From: Physcomitrium patens
Taxonomy: Eukaryota; Streptophyta; Bryopsida; Funariales; Funariaceae
DNA: 64,000 nt
Assembly (NCBI RefSeq): GCF_000002425.4
Contig: NC_037261.1
Location: 4,738,082-4,802,081, forward strand
Reading direction: 5' to 3'
Shown here: positions 49,932 through 62,633 of the stretch, piece by piece
Position numbering within the stretch: the stretch's first letter is position 1
Layout of the letters: each line of letters starts with the position of its first letter
Translations under genes and position numbers: made by a program
Notes under the pieces: generated by a model
Seen by the model: the letters and a program-made list of their open reading frames with translations, nothing else
Told to the model about the DNA's origin: nothing
The model's database searches: none

Positions 49932-52307
49932 AGTATGTTTGCAATTAAGAAGATTCATCATTTTGAGTTCATTTCTATCACATCACTAATATAATGAACA
50001 AATGTAACAATTGCTAAAAATCTCACAATTTTACAGTTTTTTCTGATATGAATTGATTTATGAAGTTTGTGAATTTTTTATAATTAATTTATGAAATTTT
50101 AACATGTAAAACAAAGGAATCACATACAACTACTAGAGATTATAAATGTGGATTTTGTTGTTGAATAAGTACCAATATTAATTTTTTTGTATTATTGAGA
50201 CTTGATTAGATTGTGATAATTTAATATTTTTAGTGCATCTCATTTGATTTGATTAATTTTTAAAAAATGATATATTATTATAATTTTTATTTAATAAGTT
50301 TTTGAGCTTGTGCTTAACTATTTTATTTATTAAAATTAATATTAAAATATAAAATTATTTAATAAATATTAAATAAAATTTTTATTACACAAATATAGAA
50401 TTATTAAATATATACATTAAATATAAATTTATATAATATTTTTACAATAAAAATATATCAAATACAAGTCTAACAGTGCAAAACATATCTAAATTGTGTT
50501 ATTTAATAATATCTAAATGGTAAATTACAAGTTAATATATTTTAATAAAATTCTAATATTTCTTTTACAAAACTTTGTAAGGTGTTTTTTTGATTTGGTT
50601 GTTGCAATGACATACAATTTAATATAAGGCGTGTTGAAACTTAAATTTTATACAGATTATGAAAATAATCTAGAATATAATAAATATTTGCAAAAATTTA
50701 AGTGGATAATTTGACTAATTGCTTTTAAAGTAATATAAAAGTTTATAAATAGTTAAATTTTATCCTAAATTTTGCTATTGCATAAAAATCAATATTCTAA
50801 TTTTTTTATTTTCTAAAGGTTATTTTTTTACAAATATTTTAAGATAAGAAGTATCTCAAGCCAATAAATGTAAGACACAATAGAAAAATATTCAACGAGA
50901 CTTGGTTTTATAATAAAGATTTTAAGAGAATTTCTTAAGTGATACCTGGACAAATTTCTAGTACCACAAAGCAAGTTTTATTCTTTTTTATAATAGCAAG
51001 AATAATACATGTATATATATATATATATATATATTTTGCATGTTATTTATGATTATCTAAAATATATTCATGTTTGGCAGAAAGTTTATATAAAATTGAT
51101 TAATTAAATAGCTTATCAAAGCTATAATATTATGAAGTCATTTATGGATCTTATTTGTTAATATTATTAAGAAAATAATGTTAATATTAAGAAAATAATA
51201 TTAAGAATTAATATTAATTTTAAAATTTTTAACCATTTAATCATTTATGGATATAAATTATTTTCTTAATATGGTTACAATTTTAAAATGGTTAAGAAAA
51301 TAATATTAAGAATTAATATTAATTTTAAAATTTTTAACCATTTAGTCATTTATGGATCTTATTTGTTAACATTATTTTCTTAATATTAACATTATTTTCT
51401 TAATAATATTAATTTTAAAATTAATTTTAAAATTGTAACTATTGAATGTTACTCTTAAAATTGTAACTATTGAATGTTAAAATATTAAAAAATGACATGC
51501 TAATTAACATTAATCCAAAATATTTTCTATCATATTGGATAACATATATTATTTCCATAAAGTATTTTAATACAAATGATCTACCAATTTATATTCTTAT
51601 TTAAAAAAAAAAGTATGGATATGGGTAAAGCATATTCTTCATTCAGAAAGATTCTCTTCCACAATCAATTTTAAACATTAAGGATTTTTTTCTATATTTT
51701 TATTTTTATATTCCAATATTTGCATTTTCACTTCTTTATTATATCCTTTCTTGTCTTATCATGTCTCAGTGAATAACTCATTGAAGTATATTAGATACCA
51801 AAAATGTGATAATTTGAAAACTTCTCTCTACTTCAGTCTGTTTTTACATATATGTAATGAGCAGTTTGACAAACTGAAAACAAAATTATAGAACTGGATG
51901 AATAATAGAACTAAGAAAAATCAGGATTCGCCCTGAAAATTGGAGTAAGCATGAAAAATTCCGCATTATTATTATCATACAAATCTTGGGTAAACTTACA
52001 TTAAGCGAGAGCATATAAACAATGTGTTGTACAACGAGTCCAATCTGATGAATGCAGCTATATCTCTAGAATAAAACTGATACAAGCATTATATACTTTA
52101 CTACCAATGTCTGAGATTCAAGTAGCCAGACCAGACTTTACTCAAGGCATATACAGTGCGGAGAAGACAAGAAAACCTCAAGTTTATTAGCCACAATTAA
52201 CTACAATCTTTCGATTGAACAAAAAGGTGTGCACGCTTCGACAAGTTTTCTGCGAAGGATATGCTATGCAAGGAGTAGCTTTAACGTAGTCGATTTTAGC
52301 ATTGTTT
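48908..52307 (+). other. GT4 3' flank, then AT-rich desert
   Basis: 48.9-49.8 kb is GC-balanced and probably includes the 3' UTR. A GT/TA microsatellite lies at 49887-49925. 50-52 kb is very AT-rich with a TA run at 51010-51034 and a short direct repeat near 51.2-51.4 kb (separate entry). 52.0-52.3 kb is probably the 3' UTR of the KAB gene. No gene seen. Confidence 0.55.
51189..51357 (+). repeat. 64-bp direct repeat, period 105 bp
   Basis: Copies at 51189-51252 and 51294-51357 differ at one position (CATTTAATC versus CATTTAGTC). Each contains ATTAAGAATTAATATTAATT, which is largely self-complementary. Shorter echoes such as AACATTATTTTCTTAAT (51369-51402) and ATTGTAACTATTGAATGTT twice (51431-51480) follow, giving a nest of direct and inverted repeats. 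Confidence 0.85.
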
Positions 52308-54002
52308 TCATTTTGAATCCCCAATTATTTTATGAATCTTCTCCATCACTTCAGGTGTAAGTTTGGGAAGGAGTTCAATAGATTTCATATTCTCAACTAC
52401 CTGTATATTGAGCCAACAAAAACAAGAGAAACAAATGTCACACACAAACGATAACCTGTCTTGTATTCCACAAAGATATCCTATGACTACAATTAATACT
52501 TAATTGAAGACCTCACGATATTATCCAAAAGCAATAGTAGCAATAATCGTTAAGATTTTAGACAAAACAATATGTCTTTGCTAGAAATTTAAAACTTCAA
52601 GATGACATGTTTAAACCTATGTGTTTCAGAAGACGTACCTGGTGTTCTTTAGTGGCTCCAGTAATGACAGAGCTGACATTGGGATTCTTAGCGCACCAAG
52701 CCAAGGCCAATTGTGCCAAAGTCGCATCAAGCTCCTTGGCAATCGGCTTCAAAGCCTCTATCTTTGCGAAAGCCTCGTCAACTAAGCTTTTTTCTGCCAG
52801 ATGCTGTGAACAAACAAAGCATGTATCAGTACTCTGAGTAAAATCAACCTCAAGAGACAACACATCACCATTTCTAAAACCAAAACGACAACATCATTGA
52901 TTACGAACCTTATAGTTTTCTAACGCAAAGCGGCTGCCTTCGGGAATGTTGTCTTTCGTGTATTTTCCTGTGAGGAAACCGGACGCAAGGGGGCTCCATG
53001 TCGTCAGACCAATACCATACTTTTTGTAGAGCTCCGCATACTCTTGCTCCACCTGACACGAAAACACATCCACTGTATCACCCAACCACTCCAATCTTCA
53101 ACCGCATACAGAAGACCCAACATAATAGACTTAGAGTATTTTGTGTCTGTACATCACAAATGAATTGCTTACCCTTTTACGAGCGAACAAATTGTATTCC
53201 GGTTGTTCCATTGCGGGACCAATCAGGCCTAACCGATTGGCAATTTCCCAAGCCTCTGTGATTTGCTCAGCAGACCACTCACTAGTTCCCCAATACATTG
53301 AATAACCATGGTCGATCACCCAATTCATGGCTCGCACAGTCTCCTCAATTGGGGTAGAGGGATCTGGCCGATGGCAGTAGAGTAGATCAACGTAATCCAT
53401 GTCCAATCTCTTCAATGATGCCTATATTCGAGCATACAGCTCATCAGTACAAATTTCCTAGAAGTAAAGCAATATGTCCAGTCTATAATTCTGACAAAAA
53501 TTAAGGGGAGATCAAAGATAGGATTGCAGCTCAAGATTTCACGCAAGACACGTAAGATGTACAAGAGAACGGCCACTATCATCTCCCACCAATTCTTACA
53601 CTACACAAAATATGGTGAGCTGGAGCAGTGACATGCAAAAAAAAAAAACATGTCGCGTCACGAAAAATCTAACCAAATGTTCCTCACCTTGATGCCCTCA
53701 ATAATGTGCTTGCGAGAGAGGCCCTTGTCATTAGGACCACTACCGCCCCAGAATAGCTTAGTGGTGATCACAACGTCCGACCGCTTCCAACCAAGCTCCT
53801 TGATGGCAGCGCCCATAATCTCCTCCGCCTTTCCATTCGCATACACCTCAGCATTATCGAAGAAGTTCACGCCTGCTTCTCGACACCGAGACAGAATACC
53901 TGCAGCCTCCTTGACACCCAACTGGTTGCCGAAGCTCACCCATGCGCCATAGCCCAACACACTCACCTTCAACCCAGTCCGCCCCAAATTCCGGAACTCC
54001 AT
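52308..54002 (-). CDS. KAB1: KAB-type voltage-gated K+ channel beta subunit (aldo/keto reductase)
   Basis: Plant homologue of Kv-beta: a cytosolic NADPH-binding aldo/keto reductase that associates with potassium channels. Five exons on the minus strand: 54002-53688, 53421-53173, 53052-52909, 52803-52639, 52400-52308. All joins are in phase; 321 aa, close to the plant KAB length. AKR residues: D49 and Y54 in [12 protein letters not shown]82 in TTKLFWGG, and H122 in YCHRPD, a full AKR tetrad; animal Kv-beta has Asn at the last position. Also [20 protein letters not shown] across the first splice, [23 protein letters not shown] and [12 protein letters not shown] (NADPH pocket). The start is the only ATG before the conserved [12 protein letters not shown]. 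Intact. The gene is isolated between deserts. Confidence 0.94.
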
Positions 54003-55723
54003 CGCTGCAGTCTTTCAACCTCACTCTGAACAAACAAACACACGCCCCAAGCTTCCCCTCAATCAGCCTCCAAACCTCAAACAACTCCAATGACCCAAAA
54101 TCCACTGACCAAAATGAAAATGGCACACCAGACGTACACTTCAAACCTTGAAAATGCTACACAAAAGGGATCCAGCAACTCTAACACATCAAATACAACA
54201 CTAAGACATCAAAAGCAATCTTCATATTCCTCCAATGAAAAAACTAACATATCAAATACAACGATTAAAGACCTACCTACCTACCTCCTCAAAGAGTTTC
54301 ACTTCAGTGCTGCAGAATAAGCAAGAGAATTACAACAACAACAACAGGGAGTGTGTTGTCGATAAAGGCAGGGAGTGAGTCACTGTTTGTAAGTGTATGA
54401 GGAGGAGATTTCGCTCCAGAGTACACCACCTGCAGCAGGGTTTCAGATGAGTGGTGAGAGGACGTCGCAGCGGAAGCGCGAATTATATGAGCGGAAAGCG
54501 GGAATGGGTTCCACTTCTGGCTGCGGTCATGCAGGGGTCGGTCAGAAGGTAATTGCCAAGTAGACTTCTACTTGTTAGGGGGTTGTACGTGTGCCACGTG
54601 GCGTCGCAGTGGCAGTGGAGCTTATGTTGCTGGCGTGGCGGTCTTCTGTATGGCTGACGTGTCGGGCTAGATACACTGTGTGTGTGGGTGGGTGGGTGAC
54701 AAGGAAGGCCCCTCAAAGAATGGGTGGTGGTTCTAGTAGCCTTCCTTCCCTTCCTTTCCGTTTCCTTAGCTTTCCTTCGTTGATGTTATTGTTGTTTTGG
54801 CCTCTGCTGCTTCTGCCGCGTTTCTCCACCATTCTTCCATTACAGCCTCTCAATATTTTTAACAAAACACTTTTTCAAGTCTAAATTTAAAATATTTTCT
54901 CAATTATTTAATTACTATCGACTAATCGTAGAGTTTTTTGGGTTTTGAAAGTTGTGTCTCCTAAATGCTTTTAATAGACATTCCGTTCTATTTTGATATT
55001 GGGGTCTTCAGTATTTTTTTAAATTAATGTTTTTTAATTTATTATTTTTAATTTACTTGGAATTTTTAATATAATTTACTAATACAATTTCAGCTGTTAA
55101 GATGTATCTAAGATGATTATGCAATTTCCATGACAATTTTGGAAGTGAGCTTAGAGAAACACAACACAATAGCAAAAAACTTTTATATATATCTGAAAAA
55201 GAAGAAAAATAATTTTAAATTTTAAACCATAAATAAAAAAATAAAAAAACAAAATGCTGAAAAATTATGGCCATTTGTTACTGATTTTGATGAATTGAAG
55301 GCCACAAAAACATACACAAAGTTTTAAAAGTTCATTCTTTACAAAAGCAACTATCTAACTAAAAATATGTAAAAAATGATTAAGTCTACCAGCATAAATT
55401 TCAAATACATTGGCATTGATGTAAAGATTAATACCTTAACCAACGGTTTTAGTAAAATTTGGTAGATTAATAAAAGGTGTTTATAAATGAAGTAAAAAAA
55501 TTACTTTTAAGTGATATATTTCTAAAAAAGATGAATTTAAAATCAAATATTATATAATAAAGTGGCTCAAATTGGATTAACTTTCAATAAAAATAGGATT
55601 TATTAAATATTTTATAATTTTTATGATTTTTTTTTCTTAAATCTTTATTTTTTTCAAGTTGTAAAAAGTTGTAAAACACAACATTTAAGAAAAATTAATG
55701 ATAAATTCATTATGATTCAAGGA
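54003..55723. other. KAB upstream region and AT-rich spacer
   Basis: 54.0-54.85 kb is GC-balanced and is the likely leader and promoter of the minus-strand KAB gene. CCTTCCTTCCC and GTGGGTGGGTGGGTG tracts lie near 54740 and 54686. Overlapping small ORFs (53942-54151, 54483-54716, 54591-54884) have no family resemblance. 54.9-55.7 kb is AT-rich and empty. Confidence 0.55.
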
Positions 55724-56262
55724 TGTTATAGACATACATATTTCGTCCAACAATTACATAGATAATATGAATAAGAAGAAGTAGATTAAAGTAGATACAT
55801 TTGATAATGTCTTATAGAAAAGCTTCTTAAAAGCTTTATAGACACAATTTTGAATATACACGTATTTATAGTTGATTGATAGGTTAGAAACTTGGCCAAC
55901 AAATTACCTATATTTTTCATGTATTGGTAGCTTCTGATATAAGCTAACTATATAGTATACATATAGAAAACTTACCTTGCAAATTAAGACACGTGTCTTG
56001 CAAGTTAGACACATGTCAAAGGTCTTATGTAACTTCTAGTTAGATAGTATATGTAGAGGTAAGAGTGAAGCCTTTTTTACTTCTATCAATGCTTTTCAGT
56101 TCTTACTCTTGTTTGAAGACTTTCTAATCTTCTTGTCTTTGGAAATAGCCATTCTAGTTTAATATTATACTAACTTTGAATGATATTTTAGTCTTTTTGA
56201 GTGATACAAGAATACATTGGTCTTTCAGTTACTTGAGATTCATATCCTTGATAATTTGACAA
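55724..56262 (+). repeat. Gypsy LTR, type A
   Basis: Starts TGTTATAGACATACATA and keeps the family block order: AAGCTTCTTAAAAGCTTTA, GAAACTTGGCCAACAAATTA, AGATAGTATATGTAGAGG, GAGTGAAGCC, GGAAATAGCCATTCTAGTTT and the ACAAGAGTGCTAATT end. It is followed by the short AAGTGAATGAATTACCTCAC leader also seen after the LTR at 56780. Confidence 0.88.
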
Positions 56263-56394
56263 GAGTGCTAATTCATTATTTTTATTTTATTTTTAGAAGT
56301 GAATGAATTACCTCACTTTTATTGTTCTATTTTGAAAATTATAAAATATCCTTTTTTACACTAGCAGTTTAATTTTTTAATATTGATTTTTTTT

Positions 56395-56775
56395 CTTATA
56401 GAGAATAGAGTATCTATCAAAGATAAAAACTAAATGAAGGCAAAAGAAACAAGTGAGGCTTTTTTCAAAGAAAGATAAAAAAATAGAAATAAGAAAGTAT
56501 GTATATTAAAAAAAAACTAAAATAGCTATTTCTAGAAGATATGAAAATTGGAGATCCTTGAAACTAGAGTAGAAACAAAAAAGGAATTGATAAGAGTGAA
56601 GAAGGCTTCACTCTTGCCTCTATATATGTTGTCTACCTAAAAATTATATAGTGATATTTTATAGGACCTCGAACTTATGTCTAATTTATAAAAATCATGA
56701 CTTAATTTGCAAGCCAAGTTTCTTATATGTATGCTACATTATTTGCTTATACCAATAGCTACAAGTACATGCAAC
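56395..56775 (-). repeat. Gypsy LTR type A, minus strand, 5' truncated
   Basis: The reverse complement reads GCCTTCTTCACTCTTATCAA, TAGTTTCAAGGATCTCCAA, AAATAGCTATTTTAG, AATATACATACTT and TATCTTTGATAGATACTC, following the 3' half of the LTR at 59215-59430, including the AATATACATACTT block that other copies here lack. Its upstream part runs into a plus-strand LTR at about 56780. Confidence 0.85.
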
Positions 56776-56779
56776 TTTC

Positions 56780-57317
56780 ATGAAGATACATATTTTTTTC
56801 AATTATTATCTATATGATTAAATATAAGTAAATAAAAATAGATTAATTTCATAATATCTTCTAAAAAAGCTTCTTAAAAACTACATAGATGCTACTTTAA
56901 ATTTACATATGTTTGTAGGTTAGAAACTTGGTCAATAAGTTTATTATATGCCATACATATTAGTAGCTTGTGGAATAAGTTAACTATGTAGAGCACATGT
57001 AAAAAACTTGTCTTATAAGTTCAGACATATGTTTAGTAAAGTCAACATGAATTGGAGGTCTTGAAGAACATTGCCACATAGTTTTTAGTTAGATAGTATA
57101 TATGCAAGCAAGAATGAAACCTTCTTCACTCTTGCTAATATCTTTTTAGTCCTTAGTCTTGTTTCAAGTTTTTTTTGTCTTCTTTTCTTTGGCAATAAAC
57201 AATCTACTTTAATGTTATATCATCTTTGAGTGATTTTTTAGTCTTTTTAAGTGATATAAGAGTATATCAATCTTTTAGTTCTTTAAGATTCATGTCTTTG
57301 ATAGTTTAACAAGAGTA

Positions 57318-57325
<8 letters not shown>
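56780..57325 (+). repeat. Gypsy LTR, type A
   Basis: Family blocks in order: AAAAAAGCTTCTTAAAAACT, GAAACTTGGTCAATAAGTTT, TAGTATATATGCAAGCAAG, CCTTCTTCACTCTTGCTAAT and ACAAGAGTACTAATATATAT. The position of the primer binding site is occupied by a (TA)n run (57320-57353). The common AAGTGAATGAATTATTTCAC leader follows. This is the likely 5' LTR of the gag-protease fragment at 57840-58500. Confidence 0.85.
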
Positions 57326-57357
<32 letters not shown>

Positions 57358-57839
57358 AAAGTGAATGAATTATTTCACTTTTATTGTTATATTTTGAAGG
57401 TTGTAGACCATCAATCTTTAAACAAACACTTTAATTTTCTAACACTAATTTTTTTCTTAAAGAGGATGGATTATTCTTTTAATTTTTTTTATTATTTTTA
57501 TTTGATATTCATTTTTAGAAGTATTTACGGCCATATTTAGAAAAATTGATAAAAAAAATACTAGAGACCAAGCTGTTATGTTTATGATAAGGATAATGAT
57601 TATCTAATATATATATTAATATATTCCAAAACCTTGCTTACAATGTAGATTGAAATGATAAAGTCCTTATTAATTAATTTTGATATAGATTAAAGAATAA
57701 TGTATATAAATTTTGTTATTAACAATGCCAAAAGCAAATTCTTTGGAATAATTTATTGCTCAAACCATTGCATGCAATAATTTATTATTTGAAATGCATC
57801 AAAAATAAAGTTTTAATTATAGAGGAATAAGACAAATAA

Positions 57840-58500
57840 TGATGGTAGCTCCTAAGTTTTCAAAAATCTATTCATTAAGGCCAAAATCAATACAAATTGA
57901 TACAATACATTTTAAATCTCTCATTAAGCAAGAAAAGTCTGAATATTGTTAAGAAGATTTGTACTTATATTATAGAAAAGCTAAGCACATTGCTCAACAT
58001 TATCCAAAGAAGCAATGAAATCAAAAAATAAGAAGTATAGTTGCTAAAGAAGACAATGTATCAGAAAACAAGTTTTTCTAACTACAATAGAAATCATACA
58101 GCTAAAATCATATGCAATACCGAGTATAGGTCCTATTCTCTCTTCAAATTCTTCACCTTATTTTATAATAGATATGAATTTAGGACTAAAAAAGTATAAA
58201 ATCTTTGACTTATTAGATTCAAAAGCCTCAACTTGTTTTATAAAAAAAAACTTTGTTAAAAAAATAAGAGTTACCATTAATCAAGAAAATAAATTCAAAC
58301 ATGTAAAAATCATAGATAGACATTTATTGTCTTCTAAAGATGTTATTTATGAGATTTTTCTTTTAGATTTAGCAATTAAAGATCATAATAGCATAATAAT
58401 ATTTAATATAATAAAATCTCTTTTTAACTCAATTATTTTTGAATTATCATGGTTAAAAAAGTATAATCCTAAGATAGAATAGATTTCTTGTAATCTTAAT
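57840..58500 (+). pseudogene. Gypsy gag zinc-knuckle and protease fragment
   Basis: Conceptual translation gives IQIDTIHFKSL, then YLYYRKAKHIAQHYPKK near 57965-58015 (CCHC knuckle with its Cys codons lost), a stop-ridden linker, and an open protease stretch at 58174-58482. The protease reads LLDSKAST, where the Gly of the usual DSGAS active-site box is Lys, then IIDRHLLSSKDVIYEI and ELSWLKKYNPKI. It parallels 60425-61020 of the right-hand copy but is more decayed. RT and integrase are absent; sequence after 58500 is unrelated desert until the next LTR. Non-functional. Confidence 0.85.
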
Positions 58501-58869
58501 TTTTTTAATAGTTAATCCAAAATTTTGTTATTAAATAAAAATACATAAGTCTAGCACATCCAAATTTTTAATAATAAGTACAAGAACACTTTTGCACGCG
58601 GCAAAAAAAATGACATCTTATGTTATATATGCTATGCCCATTTTTGATGGTAGAAAGATGTCAAGTAGTATTTTTAGTTAATATCAAGATTTTTAGGATA
58701 TTTTTTGAAAAAAAATATAAATATTTTCCTAGAACATTAATCTTATAATTGTTTAATTGATTTGTAAGAAAAAAATCAACCACCATTAGGACTAATGTAT
58801 AAATTATTGTATAATGAGTTGGCATTTATCTTATTTGCGAAGAAAAAAGATAGATCTTTATAGATATGT

Positions 58870-59440
58870 TGTCACGGACATACTCATAATTACATATACA
58901 AATATGTAGAAGTAAGTAAAAGTAGGTAAAAGTAAGTTAATTCTATAGTATTTGATATGGAAGCTTCCTAAAAGCTTTATAGATGCTGCTTTGACTTCAT
59001 AGGTATCTTTAATTGACTTTTTGGATTAGAAACATGGTCAACAAGTTGGCCATGTGCCACACATGTTGTTAGCTTGAAGACCAAGCTAACTATGTGGTCC
59101 ACATGTAGAAAAACTTGCCTTGTAAGTCAAGGCATGTGTCCTACAAAGTCAATACATATTGGAGGTCCTATAGAATATTGCCAAGTAGCCCTTAGTTAGA
59201 TAGTATATATAGAGACAAGAGTGAAGCCTTCTTCACTCTTATCAACTCCTTTTTTGCTTCCAGTCTAGTTCCAAGGGTCTCTAATTTCTTTATCTTTTGG
59301 CAATAGCCATTCCAGTTTCTCTTTCAATATACATACTTGTTTATTTATATTTTGTTACCTTTCTTTGAGTGAAGGCTCACTTCTCTGAATTTCTTTTTCA
59401 TCGAGTTCTTGTCTTTGACAGATTGATAAGAGTATACCTA
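58870..59440 (+). repeat. 5' LTR (type A) of the right-hand gypsy element
   Basis: Starts TGTCACGGACATACTC and ends just before a primer-binding-site-like sequence at 59441. It contains a TATATATAGA core promoter at about 59204-59213 followed by AGTGAAGCCTTCTTCACTCT, and upstream repeated CATGTG/CACATG hexamers. It is the least decayed LTR in the window and serves as the reference for the others. Confidence 0.88.
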
Positions 59441-59452
59441 CAATATCAAAGC
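59441..59452 (+). promoter_or_regulatory. Primer binding site, decayed initiator tRNA-Met type
   Basis: CAATATCAAAGC sits directly 3' of the LTR. It differs from the common plant gypsy site TGGTATCAGAGC at four positions, three of them G to A. Confidence 0.65.
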
Positions 59453-59632
59453 TTTGTGTAATCTTAATTAAGAGTGGATTACCCCTTTTTCTTGATAAGA
59501 TATAAGCATATTAGAAGTTGCGGATTACCCTCTTCTGAACTGATATTGTCCTTAGTATTTTCTTTGTTCTCAAGTCTTGTCTTCTATTTGTCTTGAGCAA
59601 TATTAGACATCTTTTCTTTTCTAAGAATTATC

Positions 59633-60600
59633 ATGATAGAACTTGTTGAAATGAAGAGTGCAATGGCACAAATGTATGAGCAATTGAGGGAGTTAATGCT
59701 TGCGATGCATCAACTCAATTTACCACCACAAGCAGCAATAAGATTGGTAAGAAGAGAAGATATAAAAATGGTTGGAGCTGCTTCAATATCTGCACCAAAT
59801 TATGTCCTTTTTCCTATGATGGAACGTCCTTCGAGTGTTAGAAAACCAAGAATTGTCATATTTGAGAAGTTTGATGGCACCAGATCCAAGTTTTGAAGAT
59901 TTATCAATTAAGTATAATTTGTGATTGAACTTCAATCCCAAAGCTATCCAACTCCAAGATCGCAAGTTAGATTCATTGGTATGCTTCTTTCAGGTTCAAC
60001 ACTATCATGGTTTTCATCTTTTTTTGAATGACGAGCTCCAATATTGGATAATCTAGAGGCTTTTCTGGCAGAATTTTGTTCCATGTATGGAGAATATGAT
60101 GCAATTTGTATTGCAACCAATAAGATTCATATTTTATGATAAGGCAATCAATCATTAAGATTCTATGCTTCACAATTTTGAAAACTTGTAACTGATATCA
60201 AGTGAAATGATGCTACACTTATTAGCCAATTTCTCTACGGATTATAATATGAGGTAAAAAAATTAATGCTCAACTTACCTGATCCTCAAACATTGATTTA
60301 AGAAATTGACTTTGCTATGAAGTGCGACAATTACCTTTTTGAATTTCGATCTGAGAACCGTATAAGTGGACCTCAACGTTACTATAATTCAATGGCAACA
60401 CCAACATCTCTTCAACATATACATTCGAAAGTAGAAGATATGCAAATTGATGCAGTACGTTTCAAACCTCTTACTGAGCAAGAAAAGACTCGTCGTCGTC
60501 AAGAGGGATTATGTTTGTATTATGGAGAACCAAAACACACTGCTCAACATTATCCAAAGAAATGACGTAACTACAAAATAAGGAGTATGGCTGTGAAAGA
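59633..60600 (+). pseudogene. Gypsy gag remnant with zinc knuckle (right copy)
   Basis: The open start MIELVEMKSAMAQMYEQLRE (59633) is a helical, coiled-coil-like gag N-terminus. KFDGTRSKF is followed by a TGA at 59893. The capsid part (59900-60300) has several stops. The final open piece 60317-60565 carries the QQRYYNSM-type linker and a zinc knuckle, CLYYGEPKHTAQHYPKK (60512-60562), where the second and last Cys are Tyr, each a TGT/TGC to TAT change. Gag would form the particle that packages element RNA; this one is broken. Confidence 0.85.
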
Positions 60601-60645
60601 AGACAATATGTCAGAAAACGAGTTTGTCTAGCTACAATAGGGACT

Positions 60646-62630
60646 GTGCGGTTGGAACCTTGCACAACATCTAGTAAAGGTCCTATTTTCTCCTCAAATC
60701 CCTCTCCTTGTTTTACATTAAATGTTATTTTAGGACCTAAATATTACAAAGCCTCTGCCTTGTTAGATTTAAGAGCCTCAGCATGTTTCTTAGATGAAGA
60801 ATTTACCAAAAGACATAGCATATCTTTAGTAAAGAAAACTAAACCTGTTCATGTAGAAGTCATAGATGGTCGTCCATTATCTTCTGGAGATATTACTCAC
60901 GAAATTCTTCCTATAGAAGTAATAATCAATGGTCATAATAGTTTTGTAGTATTTAATATTATTAGATCTTCTTCTATTCCAGTTATTTAGGTTTATCATG
61001 GTTAGAAAAATACAACCCTCAAATAGATTGGATTTTCCAAACTCTTACTTTCTCTAAAAGTATAATTAACAGTGTAGTTAATTAAGTATAGAGTCATAAG
61101 TCTAGTTCAATTAAACTTGCATTTATAGGTGCAAAACCTTTCTTGTATGCTGCTATGAAAGAATCATCATATATTATTTATGCCACAACTGTTTCTATCA
61201 GTGGAAAGACTTCAAGTGGCATTCCAAGCCAATATCAAGAATTTCAAGATGTATTCGAAAAAAAAAATGTGGATACACTCCCGAAACATCGCTCCTATGA
61301 TTGTTCAATTGATCTTCAAGAAGGAGCACAACCGCCATTCGGACCAATCTATAGTTTATCACAAAATGAGTTGACTGAATTCAAGGAGTATATTGAAGAA
61401 AATCTAGTCAAGAATTTCATATGCCATTCTAAATCTCCTGTAGGAGCTCCAATTCTATTTGTGAAGAAAAAAGATGGATCATTGTGGATGTGTGTTGATT
61501 ATCAAGGACTCAACAAGATTACCATCAAGAACAGGTATCCACTACCTTTAATATCTAGACTTCTTGATCAGTTGAATCAAGCTAAGATCTATACAAAAAT
61601 AGATCTCTGAGGAGCATACAATCTAGTATGCATCAAAGAAGGAGATGAATGGAAGACTGCGTTTCAAACTAGGTATGGACATTTTGAATACAACGTCATA
61701 CCTTTTGGACTTACAAATGTATCAGCAGCTTTTCAACATCTAATGAATGATATTTTTCAAGAGTTTTTAGACGATTTTGTGGTCTGTTATCTAGATGACA
61801 TCTTGATCTATTCTAAGAATCTAGAAGAACATGAACTTCATGTTCATCGTGTGTTACAAAAATTAAGAGATGTAGGATTCTATGCCAAGATAAAAAAGTA
61901 TGTATTCCACACTACTCAAGTCGATTTCTTAGGATACATCATTTCAAATGATGGACTTATGATAGATCCTAAGAAAATTCAAACTATTATAGATTGGAAG
62001 ATCCCAAAAATGGTAAGAGATGTCAAATGCTTTTTGAAATTTGCCAACTACTATCGGATCTTCATCAAAGACTTCTCTTGAATTGCAGCTCTACTTACAT
62101 GTTTGACTTGTAAAGACAAACTCCATTCGAATCAAGAAGCGAAAGTTGCTTTTGAATCTTTGAAGACAACGTTTGTTTCTTCACCAATCTTGTATCGTGT
62201 TGATTTTTCCTAAGCGTTCTTTATGAAAAAAGATGCATCAGATTTTGCTCTGGGTGTGATTTTGTCACAAATGGGAACAGATGACAAACTTCATCTAGTA
62301 GCCTTTCATTCAAGAAAATTTTCAGCAGAAGAAATCAATTATGAGATCCATGACAAAGAACTTCTTGCAATTATGGATTCTTTTCAAGAATGACATCATT
62401 ATCTAGAAGGCACTTCTTTTCTAGTCACCATGTATACGGATCACAAGAACCTCGAGTATTTCATGTCAGCATGCGTATTAAATCATCGTAAAGCTCGTTG
62501 GAGCATGTCTTTATTAAGATTCGAATTCATCATCACTTATCGACTAGAAAAATAACAAGATTTATCCAATGCCTTATTTAGACCTTCTTATCTTCCACCA
62601 GAAGAAGGAGATGCAACTTTTGAGTAATAA
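60646..62630 (+). pseudogene. Gypsy protease-RT-RNase H remnant (right copy)
   Basis: Protease at 60646-60990: LLDLRASACFLDEEF, active-site DSGAS box damaged but Asp kept. A small deletion near 60985-60993 shifts the frame; the related fragment at 58.4 kb has no such break. RT at 61143-62080: [38 protein letters not shown], and an intact catalytic box CYLDDILIYSK (61786-61818). RNase H at about 62215-62560: [32 protein letters not shown]. In-frame stops at 61608, 62079, 62211, 62391 and 62553. Mostly one frame, so decay is by substitution more than by indels. Confidence 0.92.
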
Positions 62631-62633
62631 AAA

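Noticed and set aside
51109-51480. CRISPR-like array
   Set aside because: Only two full repeats, AT-rich and plant nuclear context; plain direct repeat.
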